Part shown: positions 27,001 to 34,900 of the stretch, piece after piece | Layout: each line of letters starts with the position of its first letter | Position numbering within the stretch: the first letter of the stretch is position 1 | Assembly: GCA_022820505.1 (NCBI GenBank) | Contig: JAJEFK010000039.1 | Location: 1 to 37,744, forward strand | Direction of reading: 5' to 3' | Source: Acidimicrobiia bacterium | GTDB taxonomy: Bacteria; Actinomycetota; Acidimicrobiia; Acidimicrobiales; Poriferisodalaceae | Length of the DNA: 37,744 nt | Translations under genes and position numbers: made by a program | Notes under the pieces: model-generated | Told to the model about the DNA's origin: nothing | Database searches by the model: none | Seen by the model: only the letters and a program-made list of their open reading frames with translations

Positions 27001-27710
27001 GCTTGGCGGCCCGCATCGATGCGTTGACCGACGGGCTGGCCGGTGGGGGAGGAGCGGGAGAACCCGACGAGCTGCGTGGGGCGCTGCGCCGGTATGCAGC
27101 CGAGCTGTGCGCCTACCAGTCAGAGGATCTGGCAGCGCAGTTCCTCCACGCAGTCGAACGCGTGGCGAGCGCAGACCAGACGGCGGGAGACGGTTCTGGC
27201 CGGCTGACAGCGGCCGCCGCCGCAGGGCACTTCAAGCTGATGGCCTACAAGGACGAGTACGAGGTGGCCCGGCTCATGTCCGATCCGGAGGCGAATGCTG
27301 CAGCGCGGGACTTGGCTGCTTCTGTAGGCGGAACGGTGTCGTGGAGCCTGCACCCGCCGCTGCTGCGAGCACTGGGCCGCACCGGCAAGATCCGGTTCTC
27401 GACAGCATGGCGGCCGCTGTTCGCGCTGCTGGCGCGCGGCCAGCGCCTCCGGGGTCGGTGGTGCGATCCGTTCGGTCACACTGAAGTCCGCCGGACCGAG
27501 CGGGAGCTGCCCGGCGAGTACCGGGCAGCGCTCGAAGCGGCGCTCGAAGCGCTGGAGCGGGATGCAGGCGCTGCCCGTTACGAACAATCGGTCGCCATCG
27601 CCGGGCTGGCCGAGTTGGTCCGCGGCTACGAGGATGTCAAGATGGCCACCGTGGAGACCTTCCGTTCGGAGCTGGCAGCCCACGTCGCCGGGCTGGCGCC
27701 GCCCGACTGA
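24057..27710 (+). CDS. Indolepyruvate ferredoxin oxidoreductase, single-chain (IorA-IorB fused)
   Basis: Oxidatively decarboxylates aryl pyruvates such as indolepyruvate from aromatic amino-acid breakdown, giving arylacetyl-CoA and reduced ferredoxin. The 1217-aa chain begins with an alpha-type domain (FVSGYPGSPLGGYD, NEDQAATAVMGSQLA). A ThDP-binding region follows (FCSGCPHNRST, GAGIGCHTMALFM, CMGQEGTQWIGMSPF). The Fe-S segment ICEGCGDCGAKSNCLS has C636, C639, C642 and C648, then SCNLDYSCLDGDCPSF. The gamma-type domain has MCGIGGTGVVTVNQVLG. This all-in-one form is known from aerobic proteobacteria, as opposed to two-gene archaeal IOR. The ATG at 24057 was chosen; the frame extends 8 codons upstream. 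It stands alone, 72 nt before tyrA. Confidence 0.92.
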   Translation: MSLAETYRLSGRYTDDSGTTFMTGLQALARLPIEQLRADRRAGLRTAAFVSGYPGSPLGGYDAAVESARSATDLPIVHSPAVNEDQAATAVMGSQLATTRPDATYDGVVGLWYGKAPGVDRATDALRHAVFAGTDPRGGAVAIAGDDPAAKSSTIPSSSAGSMADLHIPVLYPGTPAEALDLGRHAIAMSRTTGLWTGLKIVADVADGAATVLLDPDRFEPIIPLVDGEPYRHRPDGYLLTPHTVDIEREIVEVRYELAIAYAAANRLNDATVDPADAWIAIVASGITYREVREALRRLGLDSDDSVTEAGVRLVRMGMPIPFSPERARHFARGVTEIFVIEEKSPNIESLLKDALYNQSHHPRIVGKTDEHDRTLLGSYGALTADDLIEPLRGRLEARIGDRLVRRQPERVRIELPLALPPEQSRSPYFCSGCPHNRSTEVPEGALVGAGIGCHTMALFMDPERVGDIVSLTCMGQEGTQWIGMSPFVETQHIFQNLGDGTYFHSGQLAIAGAVASGTNITYKLLWNRAVAMTGGQDPAGQLEVPDVAAGLLAGGVARVLITTDDPAGYRGRAVPAGVEVWHRDRLTEAQELLAGIDGVTVLIHDQQCAAEARRARKRGTQPTPPKRVLINERICEGCGDCGAKSNCLSVQPVDTFFGRKTRIDQTSCNLDYSCLDGDCPSFMTVTEPGPFRTAVREMLAPLRRKRAANGGDGSGDGARPEPPAELPDPVRLVGPDEVSVRMCGIGGTGVVTVNQVLGTAAMFDGFEVRGLDQIGLSQKAGTVVGDLRLKRIGGPATARLGNSQADVIVAFDLLVAASAAGLDVADPTRTMVVGSTSPTPTGAMVADPSIDMPATSELLERVAAVTVDGKRHWADVASLVTALCGSAVTANVFVVGMAVQAGALPITPASLEAAIELNGVAVAQNLAAFRWGRAMICDPAAVTGAAARRTASAADPDASTATATDLGNAGGAGPHSTVPERLAARIDALTDGLAGGGGAGEPDELRGALRRYAAELCAYQSEDLAAQFLHAVERVASADQTAGDGSGRLTAAAAAGHFKLMAYKDEYEVARLMSDPEANAAARDLAASVGGTVSWSLHPPLLRALGRTGKIRFSTAWRPLFALLARGQRLRGRWCDPFGHTEVRRTERELPGEYRAALEAALEALERDAGAARYEQSVAIAGLAELVRGYEDVKMATVETFRSELAAHVAGLAPPD

Positions 27711-27769
27711 GCCGCTGGGGCCCAGCAGGCATCTCGCCGGCCCAAACCGGCGACGTTCAGAGCCATCGG

Positions 27770-27775
27770 TACCCT
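27770..27775 (+). promoter_or_regulatory. -10 element (TACCCT) of the tyrA operon, leaderless
   Basis: Reads TCGGTACCCT, then 7 nt to the GTG at 27783. It fits the GGTANNNT pattern and would drive tyrA, aroA-cmk and plsC. Confidence 0.5.
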
Positions 27776-27782
27776 TCGTTGC

Positions 27783-28925
27783 GTGGCCTCGAGTCCCGCT
27801 GAGACAACGCAATTGCCGTCGCGTGCCGGCGCAGCGGCGCCGCCGCGCGCCAACGCGCCCGCGGGCCGCGCTCAAGTCGTGGGCACGGGCCTGATCGGCG
27901 GATCCGTCGCAGCGGCACTGCGCAAGTCGGGATGGCATGTGACCGGGCGCGACGCCATCGGCGATCATGCGCAGCGGGCACTCGAGCTCGGCTGTCTCGA
28001 TGCCGTGGGCACTGACCCGGATGCGACGTTCTGCATGGTGGCGGTGCCTGCAGCGATGCTGGCAGACCAGGTCGCGATCGCGCTCGCCGACACCGCTGCT
28101 GCGGGCGCCGTGGTGACCGACACCGGCAGCGTCAAGACGCCCGTCGCCCGGGCGGTCGCCGACCCTCGCTTCGTGCCGGGCCATCCGATGGCCGGCTCAG
28201 AACAAGACGGCATCGAAGGCGCGAACCCCGACATGTTCGCCGGCGCGGTATGGGCCCTGACGCCGAATGAGACCACCGACGACAGCTCCTTGCGTGCCTG
28301 CCAGGCAGTGCTGGCAGGTTTCGGGTCTGATGTGGTGACGATGACTCCCGAACGGCACGACGCCCTCGTTGCGGTGGTGAGCCATGTGCCGCACCTCGCC
28401 GCCGCGTCGCTGATGTGCCTGGCCGACGATCGAGCCCTCGATGACGCGCCGCTGCTGCGCCTGGCGGCTGGGGGTTTCCGGGACATGACCCGGATTGCCG
28501 CCGGACACCCGGGCATCTGGCTGGACATCTGCGGTGAGAACCGCGACGCCATCGTGAACGTGCTCGACGAGTTGTCCGAGCGTCTGACGCAGATGCGCGA
28601 CGTAGTCGCCGGAGCCGACCGTGAGGGATTGCGCGCCGTGCTCACCCAGGCGCGGCGCGCCCGCACCAACCTGCCGTCGCGCTATGTGCGGCCACAGGAG
28701 CTGCTGGAAGTGCGGGTACCGATCCCGGACCGCAAGGGCCAGATCGCAGCCATCACGATGCTCGCAGCAGACTGCGACGTGAACGTGGCCGACATCGAGG
28801 TGGCCCACTCGACTGAGGGGGCCGAGGGTGTGCTCGTGCTCGTGGTGGCACGAACCGAGGCGCAGCGCTTTCTCGCGGCTCTGGCCGGGCAGGGGTATCA
28901 CCCCACCACGCGCGATCTGGCATGA
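27783..28925 (+). CDS. tyrA: Prephenate dehydrogenase
   Basis: Converts prephenate to 4-hydroxyphenylpyruvate with NAD(P), for tyrosine synthesis. The 380-aa protein has a Rossmann loop VVGTGLIGGSVAAAL near residue 33, TDTGSVKTPV, the substrate-binding PGHPMAGSEQDGIEGA, VVSHVPHLAAASLM and a C-terminal ACT-like domain (about 300-375; VRVPIPDRKGQIAAITMLAAD) likely used for tyrosine feedback. The first 30 residues are Ala/Pro-rich and unconserved. The GTG at 27783 fits the leaderless promoter. Its stop overlaps the aroA-cmk start by 4 nt, coupling the two shikimate-pathway genes. Confidence 0.93.
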   Translation: MASSPAETTQLPSRAGAAAPPRANAPAGRAQVVGTGLIGGSVAAALRKSGWHVTGRDAIGDHAQRALELGCLDAVGTDPDATFCMVAVPAAMLADQVAIALADTAAAGAVVTDTGSVKTPVARAVADPRFVPGHPMAGSEQDGIEGANPDMFAGAVWALTPNETTDDSSLRACQAVLAGFGSDVVTMTPERHDALVAVVSHVPHLAAASLMCLADDRALDDAPLLRLAAGGFRDMTRIAAGHPGIWLDICGENRDAIVNVLDELSERLTQMRDVVAGADREGLRAVLTQARRARTNLPSRYVRPQELLEVRVPIPDRKGQIAAITMLAADCDVNVADIEVAHSTEGAEGVLVLVVARTEAQRFLAALAGQGYHPTTRDLA

Positions 28926-31012
28926 GCGCAGGGCGGGTCATCGGGGTCATCGACCCTTTCACCAATGGCGCATCGGGCGCGGCGCTGCTGCCTGGTTCCA
29001 AGAGCATCACGAACAGAGCGGTGCTGTGCGCGGCCCTGGCCACCGGGCGCAGCACGCTCGACGGGGTCCTATTCGCCGACGACACCGAGGCCATGATCGA
29101 AGCGGTCACTGCCCTGGGCGCAGTGGTGCGCGTCAACCGCGGCAAGCGCAGGCTCGTCATCGACGGCATCGGCGGTCGGCGCTCGGTATCGCATGACGTG
29201 CCAGACGAGCCGGTCATGGTGCACGCGCGCTCCTCGGGAACGACAGCCCGCTTCGTCCTGCCGGTGGTGGCAGCCCTCGGCGGCCGCTGGCTGCTCGACG
29301 GCGACCCCCAGTTGCGCACGCGCCCGCTGGACGATCTGCTGGCGGCGCAGCGTTCGCTGGGCGTCGAGGTGCACGAGCTCGGCGAGCACGGCTGCCTGCC
29401 GATCGACGTGTCATCGGAGGCCGTCGACGATGCGAGCGCCACTCTGCGTCACATACGAATCCGGGCCGACGCTTCCAGCCAGTACGCGAGCGGCCTGCTG
29501 CTCGCCGGTCCTCTTCGCGGCGGCATTCATGTGGAGATCGATTCCGATTTCGACGCCGTCAGCCGGCCGTACATCGACATGACGGTGGCGGTCATGGAGG
29601 CCTTCGGCGCGAACGTGACCGTCCCAAGTGCCGATCGCTTCGTGGTGACCGAAGGCCGCTACCGGGCCACTGACTACGTGATCGAGCCCGATGCGTCTGC
29701 CGCGAGCTATGTCTGGGCCGCGGCTGCGCTGTGCGGCGGCAAGGTGAGTGTCGAAGGACTCGGCAGCCACAGCATCCAGGGCGATGTGCGCTTCGCCGGG
29801 ATCCTCGGCGAGATGGGCGCGGACGTCACCGTTGACGACGATGCCATCGCCGTCGGCGCGCCGCCCAGCGGAACGCTCCTCGGAGGCTCGTTCGATTTAC
29901 GCGACTTCTCTGACACAGCCCAAACCTTGGCGGCGGTGGCAGCGTTCGCCGAGGGCACCACCTCCATCGGCGGCATCGGATTCATCCGCCGCAAGGAGAC
30001 CGACCGCATCGGCAACACGGCCACCGAGCTCGTCAAGCGCGGCGTCGATGCGGTGGCCGAGCACGACGGCATTACCGTCCGAGCGAACCCCTTCGGGCTC
30101 CGGGCGGGCGTGGTCGACTGCCACGGCGACCATCGGATGGCGATGGCGATGTCCCTGATGGGTCTGCGCGTGGCCGGGATCGACATCGACGATCCCGATT
30201 GCGTCGCCAAGACCTTCCCCGACTTCTTCGATGCGATCGAGGCGCTCCGCGGCTTGCCTGAACCAGTCTCGGAGCAACAGGTGACGGTGATCGCGATCGA
30301 CGGTCCCGCAGCCTCCGGCAAGTCCAGCGTGGCCCGCGCCGTGGCCGGCGAGCTCGAGATGGACTATCTCGACACCGGCGCTATGTACAGGGCGGTGGCC
30401 TGGGCGGCGTTGCAAGCAGGCGTCGATCTCGGTGACCTCGCGGCGGTAGCGAGCATTGCCCGCAGCTCCGATATCCAGATTTCGAGCGTGAGCAACGCCC
30501 AGCAGGTGATGGTCGACGGCGCCGATGCCACGGCGGCGATCCGCAGTGCAGAGGTGGATCGCAGCGTCAGCGTGGTGGCGGCCAACCCGCAGGTGCGGTG
30601 GGTGCTGACCCGACGCCAGCGTGACTGGGCGAACCTCGTCGGCGGTGGGGTGATGGAGGGCCGCGACATCGGCAGCGTGGTGTTTCCTGATGCTGTTGTC
30701 AAAGTGTTCCTCACGGCGACACCTGCCGAGCGGGCCCGTCGTCGCCTCGCCCAGCAGGCTGACTCCATCGGCAGCGCAGGTGATGCGAGCAACGATGACG
30801 CCGCGATCGCTGCGCTGGCCGCGGAGCTGAGCGAGCGAGATCGGTTCGACTCGGGCAGGGCCGACTCGCCGCTGCGCGTGGCACCCCGAGCGGTCGTTGT
30901 CGACACCACCGAGTTGTCTCAGGACGAGGCGGTGGAGATCATCACCGCGATGTACCGCCGAGCAGCCGGACTCCAGGGCCCCATCCGTCTCAGTCGCCTC
31001 CAGGGCCGATGA
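28922..31012 (+). CDS. aroA-cmk: Bifunctional EPSP synthase / cytidylate kinase (AroA-Cmk fusion)
   Basis: Residues 1 to about 450 are 3-phosphoshikimate 1-carboxyvinyltransferase: LPGSKSITNRAVLCAAL, SSQYASGLLLAGPL, DASAASYVWAAAAL, IRRKETDRIGNTATELV and CHGDHRMAMAMSLMGL. The usual GNAGTAMR-like loop reads SSGTTARF here. From residue 454 a complete cytidylate kinase follows (CMP/dCMP to CDP/dCDP): IAIDGPAASGKSSVARAVA (P-loop K467), YLDTGAMYRAVAW, GRDIGSVVFPDAVVKVFLTA and RARRRLAQQ. The frame is uninterrupted and there is no stop at the junction. GGAG (30271-30274) stands 6 nt before an in-frame GTG (30281) at the exact domain boundary, so separate Cmk could also be made. It overlaps tyrA and plsC by 4 nt each. 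Confidence 0.92.
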   Translation: MSAGRVIGVIDPFTNGASGAALLPGSKSITNRAVLCAALATGRSTLDGVLFADDTEAMIEAVTALGAVVRVNRGKRRLVIDGIGGRRSVSHDVPDEPVMVHARSSGTTARFVLPVVAALGGRWLLDGDPQLRTRPLDDLLAAQRSLGVEVHELGEHGCLPIDVSSEAVDDASATLRHIRIRADASSQYASGLLLAGPLRGGIHVEIDSDFDAVSRPYIDMTVAVMEAFGANVTVPSADRFVVTEGRYRATDYVIEPDASAASYVWAAAALCGGKVSVEGLGSHSIQGDVRFAGILGEMGADVTVDDDAIAVGAPPSGTLLGGSFDLRDFSDTAQTLAAVAAFAEGTTSIGGIGFIRRKETDRIGNTATELVKRGVDAVAEHDGITVRANPFGLRAGVVDCHGDHRMAMAMSLMGLRVAGIDIDDPDCVAKTFPDFFDAIEALRGLPEPVSEQQVTVIAIDGPAASGKSSVARAVAGELEMDYLDTGAMYRAVAWAALQAGVDLGDLAAVASIARSSDIQISSVSNAQQVMVDGADATAAIRSAEVDRSVSVVAANPQVRWVLTRRQRDWANLVGGGVMEGRDIGSVVFPDAVVKVFLTATPAERARRRLAQQADSIGSAGDASNDDAAIAALAAELSERDRFDSGRADSPLRVAPRAVVVDTTELSQDEAVEIITAMYRRAAGLQGPIRLSRLQGR

Positions 31013-31704
31013 GCGGACCCGACGGGCCCCGGCCCGATCTGCGCGACGGCCCGCTCAACATGGCCGTCTACCGGATCATGAAATACGCGATCTGGGGTGT
31101 CTTCCGGGCGTGGAACCGCATCTCGGTGGATGGGCTGGCAAACCTGCCCGACGGCCCGTGCGTGTGGGTGCCCAACCATCGCAGCTACATCGACACGCCG
31201 ATCCACGCCGCGATTCCTGCGCGGATGCGCGTGATGGGCAAGGACTCGATGTGGAAGTACCGCTTTCCGGGCTGGCTGTTCACGACGATCGGCTGTTTCC
31301 CGGTGAACCGCGACGCACCCGATCGAGCGGCGCTGCGTACTGCGCTGGACGCACTGACCTACGGCAACGGACCGGTCGTGATGTTCGGCGAGGGCGAGCG
31401 CAAGGACGGACCTCGGGTGCTGCCGCTGATGGACGGCCCGGTGTATCTGGCAGCGCGGGCGCAGGTCCCGATCGTGCCCGTCGGCATCGGCGGAACTGCC
31501 GCAGCCATGCCCCGCGGCGCCAAGTTCATGTATCCCCGGCGCATCAAGTTCATCATCGGCGAGCCGATGGACCCGCCGCCGCCAGGGCCGAGCGGCCGGG
31601 CATCACGACGAGCGATACGCGAGCTCACCGAGGAGCTGCGCGAGCGCATCCAGGCGCTCTACGACCAAGCCCAAGCCGACGTCGGCACCCCCAACGTCCA
31701 CTGA
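31009..31704 (+). CDS. plsC: 1-acyl-sn-glycerol-3-phosphate acyltransferase (PlsC family)
   Basis: Transfers an acyl group to lysophosphatidic acid to make phosphatidic acid at the membrane. The 231-aa protein has the acyltransferase box NHRSYIDT (NHxSxxD type, H near residue 56) and KDSMWKYRFPGWLF. The third motif is FGEGERKDGP in place of the common FPEGTRS. PIVPVGIGG follows. That third motif is unusual and might signal a different acyl acceptor. It overlaps aroA-cmk by 4 nt. In mycobacteria the GTPase gene der follows cmk as I recall; here conserved order ends and the helicase island begins. Confidence 0.87.
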   Translation: MSGPDGPRPDLRDGPLNMAVYRIMKYAIWGVFRAWNRISVDGLANLPDGPCVWVPNHRSYIDTPIHAAIPARMRVMGKDSMWKYRFPGWLFTTIGCFPVNRDAPDRAALRTALDALTYGNGPVVMFGEGERKDGPRVLPLMDGPVYLAARAQVPIVPVGIGGTAAAMPRGAKFMYPRRIKFIIGEPMDPPPPGPSGRASRRAIRELTEELRERIQALYDQAQADVGTPNVH

Positions 31705-31748
31705 TTCGGCCACGGAATAGGTCTGGCGCCGCACGAAGCCGACCGAAC

Positions 31749-31883
31749 TCACCGGTGCGACCAACAGCGCCGTTGATGGAGCGGGCGCTTGGCGCCGGAG
31801 GATCGGACCCGTAGATCGTTCCCGAGGCAGTCCGACGGGAGGGCGGCTTCGATCACCTTCTTCTTGTAGGGCTGGTCGCTCAC
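31749..31883 (-). pseudogene. Truncated DUF1156-type DNA methylase start (gene remnant)
   Basis: A 44-codon ORF begins at a GTG 43 nt after the end of the DrmD-like gene. Its first residues, SDQPYKKKVIEAALP, resemble the start of DUF1156 DNA methylases (from memory a D-R-P-Y-K-K-K-L-I-E-V-A-L-P pattern, continuing with L-E-A-I-N). After about 31836 the match stops and the remaining residues up to the stop at 31749 resemble nothing I know. A full gene would be several kilobases, so all but its first 50 bases are missing, and plsC follows in the opposite orientation after 44 nt. The family call rests on a short N-terminal match and is an inference. Confidence 0.5.
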
Positions 31884-31926
31884 TCGTTCTGCCGTTGGTT
31901 CGATGACGCGTAGTGGAGCGCCTCGT

Positions 31927-34900
31927 TTATGATGGTGTCTCGGATCGGTCCCAAAGCGCTGACCACGTGAAATTGACGCTTGTGACGTCGAAGACGAAGT
32001 CGTCGCTGCGTCCGTCGAAGGGTCTGCGGAGGTACCGAACTGTGTCCGTGCCGTCGGGCGACACTTCGACGAGCGCGAGCACGAAGTGCTCAGGGTCGTT
32101 CAGCCCGGTCAGGATCTCGTTGCGACTGATGGTCACCGTCGGTGCACCGGCGATGCGGCCTTTGACCTCGATGAACTTCATGCCACCTGGTTCGTGATCT
32201 CGTCCTGGGCGACGTGACCGGATGTCATAGCCAGGGTGGTTGCGATGCTCCTCATTGAGATCGACTGCTTCCCAGCCGAGATGATCTTCGGCAGCGAGCA
32301 CGGCTTGGATGGCCCGACGCTCGACCTCGGCGCGGGTAATGGCGAACTCCTCTGGTTCGTCGATTCCCGCGAGTCGGCGGAGGAGGCCAACCGGTACGAC
32401 GAGGGCACCCCCGATCACGACGGGCGGGAGTGCCCGCAAGCTGCGTTCGGCCTGGAGCTCGCCAACGCGGTAGTCGAGGCGGAGGGCAAGCTGGTCGGCT
32501 CGCTTGCGAGCCCGATCTGCATTGGCCTGGGGAGTCTTGCCGGCGTCGGCTCGCAGCTGGAGCTCGTTGGCGCGATGGTCCCAGTAGTTGATCTCGCGGG
32601 TCAGTCGTTCCTTGACGGCGGCGAGCGTGGCGTCAACGCGATTCTCGGTATGGAGCCGAACCCGGGCGAGGTGTTCGGGCACAGCGACGCTGATGGCGTG
32701 ATCGAGTCCCACGGTCTCAAGGTCAGTATCGAGCCATTCTGATTCGAGGATCGACGTGACGTGAGCGATCTCGTCTGCGTTAGGCGGCCGGTAGTCGAGG
32801 TAGGGGGCGTAGCCGGCAGCGACGGCGTGGTCGCCACCCTTGATCTCAACGAACTCGAACCTTCGACTGACAACTGTGTGAGGGTGGCTGCGCGTGGGCC
32901 GCCCGTCAGCGATGGAATGTTCAAGCATGATGAGCACGCGGGGTTGGTCACCCTGTTCGGTCTCATCTACCAGCACGGTCCCTTGAGTGAACAGACCTCG
33001 GTGTCGTTCGAGGATCAGGTCAATGGTGGCGCTCAGCAACGGATGGCCAGGGGCCAGAAGCTCAGCTGGAGGAGCGCCAACCTGACGGATGAGCTCCTTC
33101 TCGAAGGTGATGCGCTCGTAGCGCGTGAGCACTGGTGCACCGGTGCCGATCTGCCGGTCGCGTTGGCGGACCGACGCGGGCACGTTGGAGATCTGGAACC
33201 GACCGGCCTCGCGCTCGACGAGCTTGCCGCCAAGATGGGCTATCGCGGCCTCAAAGAACGCCCGTATGTAGTGGGGCTGAAGCCGTCGTGCCGAAGCCTC
33301 CTGCATCTCCTGACGGACGCGTTCGACGTCGGCGAAGGCCATCGTCTCTTCGGCGAGAGGTGGGTGCTCGATGGCGTCCCGAATGCGTTGTTCAACGGTG
33401 TCGTCAATGACGTGGTTGATGCGGTCGCGAACTTGGGGGTCCTCTCCGTAGCGGATGGCGTCGAGGAGCAGCCGTCGGAGCTCGGCACCACTCAGTGCTT
33501 CCCCGAGCACGTCGAAGACTTGGCCCTTGTACGCGATTCGTTGCTGCTCGATCTTGTCGAGCAGACGAAGGTACACCTGCGCTTCGCGGGTCTCGGCGGC
33601 GACGAGATTCCACATATGGCAGACCTCGGTCTGGCCGATTCGGTGGACGCGACCGAAGCGCTGCTCGATGCGGTTCGGGTTCCACGGAAGGTCGTAGTTG
33701 ATGACCAAGTGGGCTCGTTGGAGATTGATGCCCTCACCTGCTGCATCGGTGGCAACGAGCACAAGGCACGTCTCGTCTTGGGTGAAGCGCGCCTGGATCT
33801 TGCGCCGATCCTCGCGTGGAGTGCTGCCGGAGATGTATTCGACGGCCTCTACGTCACCGAGGAAGGTGCGGAGCCGGTCGACGAGGTAATTCATGGTGTC
33901 GCGATGTTCGGTGAAGATGAGGAGCTTTCGACGTGACCCGTCGGGCTTGAACATCGCCTGATCGTTTGAGAGCAAGCCTGAGAGCTGGACCCACTTGGCG
34001 TCGACGCCTTCACCCCGCAGGCGACGGGCAAGAGATTCGAGTTGCCCGAGCGTCTTGATCTCGAGCTCGAGTTCGGAGATGGTGGCCGCCGCAGTTGCGG
34101 CGTCGACGACTTCAGATTCCAACTCCTCCTGTACTTCGCCGTCGAGGTCATCCCAGGCGTCGAGGTCGAACCCATTGTCGTCGACCGTGTCATCCGACAG
34201 AAGAGAGGACAGCCGCTGTTCCTGTGGAGTCATTCCAAACGCTGCAGCGCGAGCCCGCTGGCGTTCTTCGATGATCCGCTTCTCCAGCCGTTTCCGACGG
34301 CGTGAGAGCGACTGGTAGATGGCTTCGGGAGACGAGGCGAGACGACGCTGGAGCATCGTCAACGCGAACCCAACCGTGTTGCCGCGACGCCCTTGACCTT
34401 CTTCGGTGAGCCGGTCGGCCCGATTCATCTGCTCGCGGACGTACTCGGTGACCTCGTCGTAGAGGGTCATCTCGTCGTCGGACAGCTCGTAGTCGACGGT
34501 GGTGGCTCGTCGCTCGGGGAAGAGGGGCCGACCATCGAAGGTGAGCAGTTTCTCCTTGACCGTGCGGCGCATGAGGTCACTGGGGTCGACAGAGTGGACC
34601 CCGTCGCGGAAACGTCCCTCGAAACGGTCGCTGTCGAGCAAAGCCAGGAACAGCTGGAAGTCCTCCTCCTTGCCGGAATGCGGCGTGGCAGTCATGAGAA
34701 GAAGGTGCCTGGCGGCGGTGCCAAGGGTCTCGCCTAGCTGGTACTTCTTCGTCTTTTTGACCTCGGACCCGAAGAAGTGCGCGGACATGCGATGGGCCTC
34801 GTCGACTACGACGAGGTCCCAGTCGGTTTGGGCCAGCCGCTCCACCAGATCCTCTCGGCGGCTGATCTGATCGACGCGACAGATCAGCCGATCACGTTCC

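Noticed and set aside
31705..31770. Reverse-strand continuation of the methylase remnant in another frame
   Set aside because: The alternative frame only produces the antisense of plsC and shows no methylase motif.
32761..33936. 391-codon forward open frame inside the DrmD-like gene
   Set aside because: Complement of the helicase region; no domain seen. The reverse frame has the helicase motifs.
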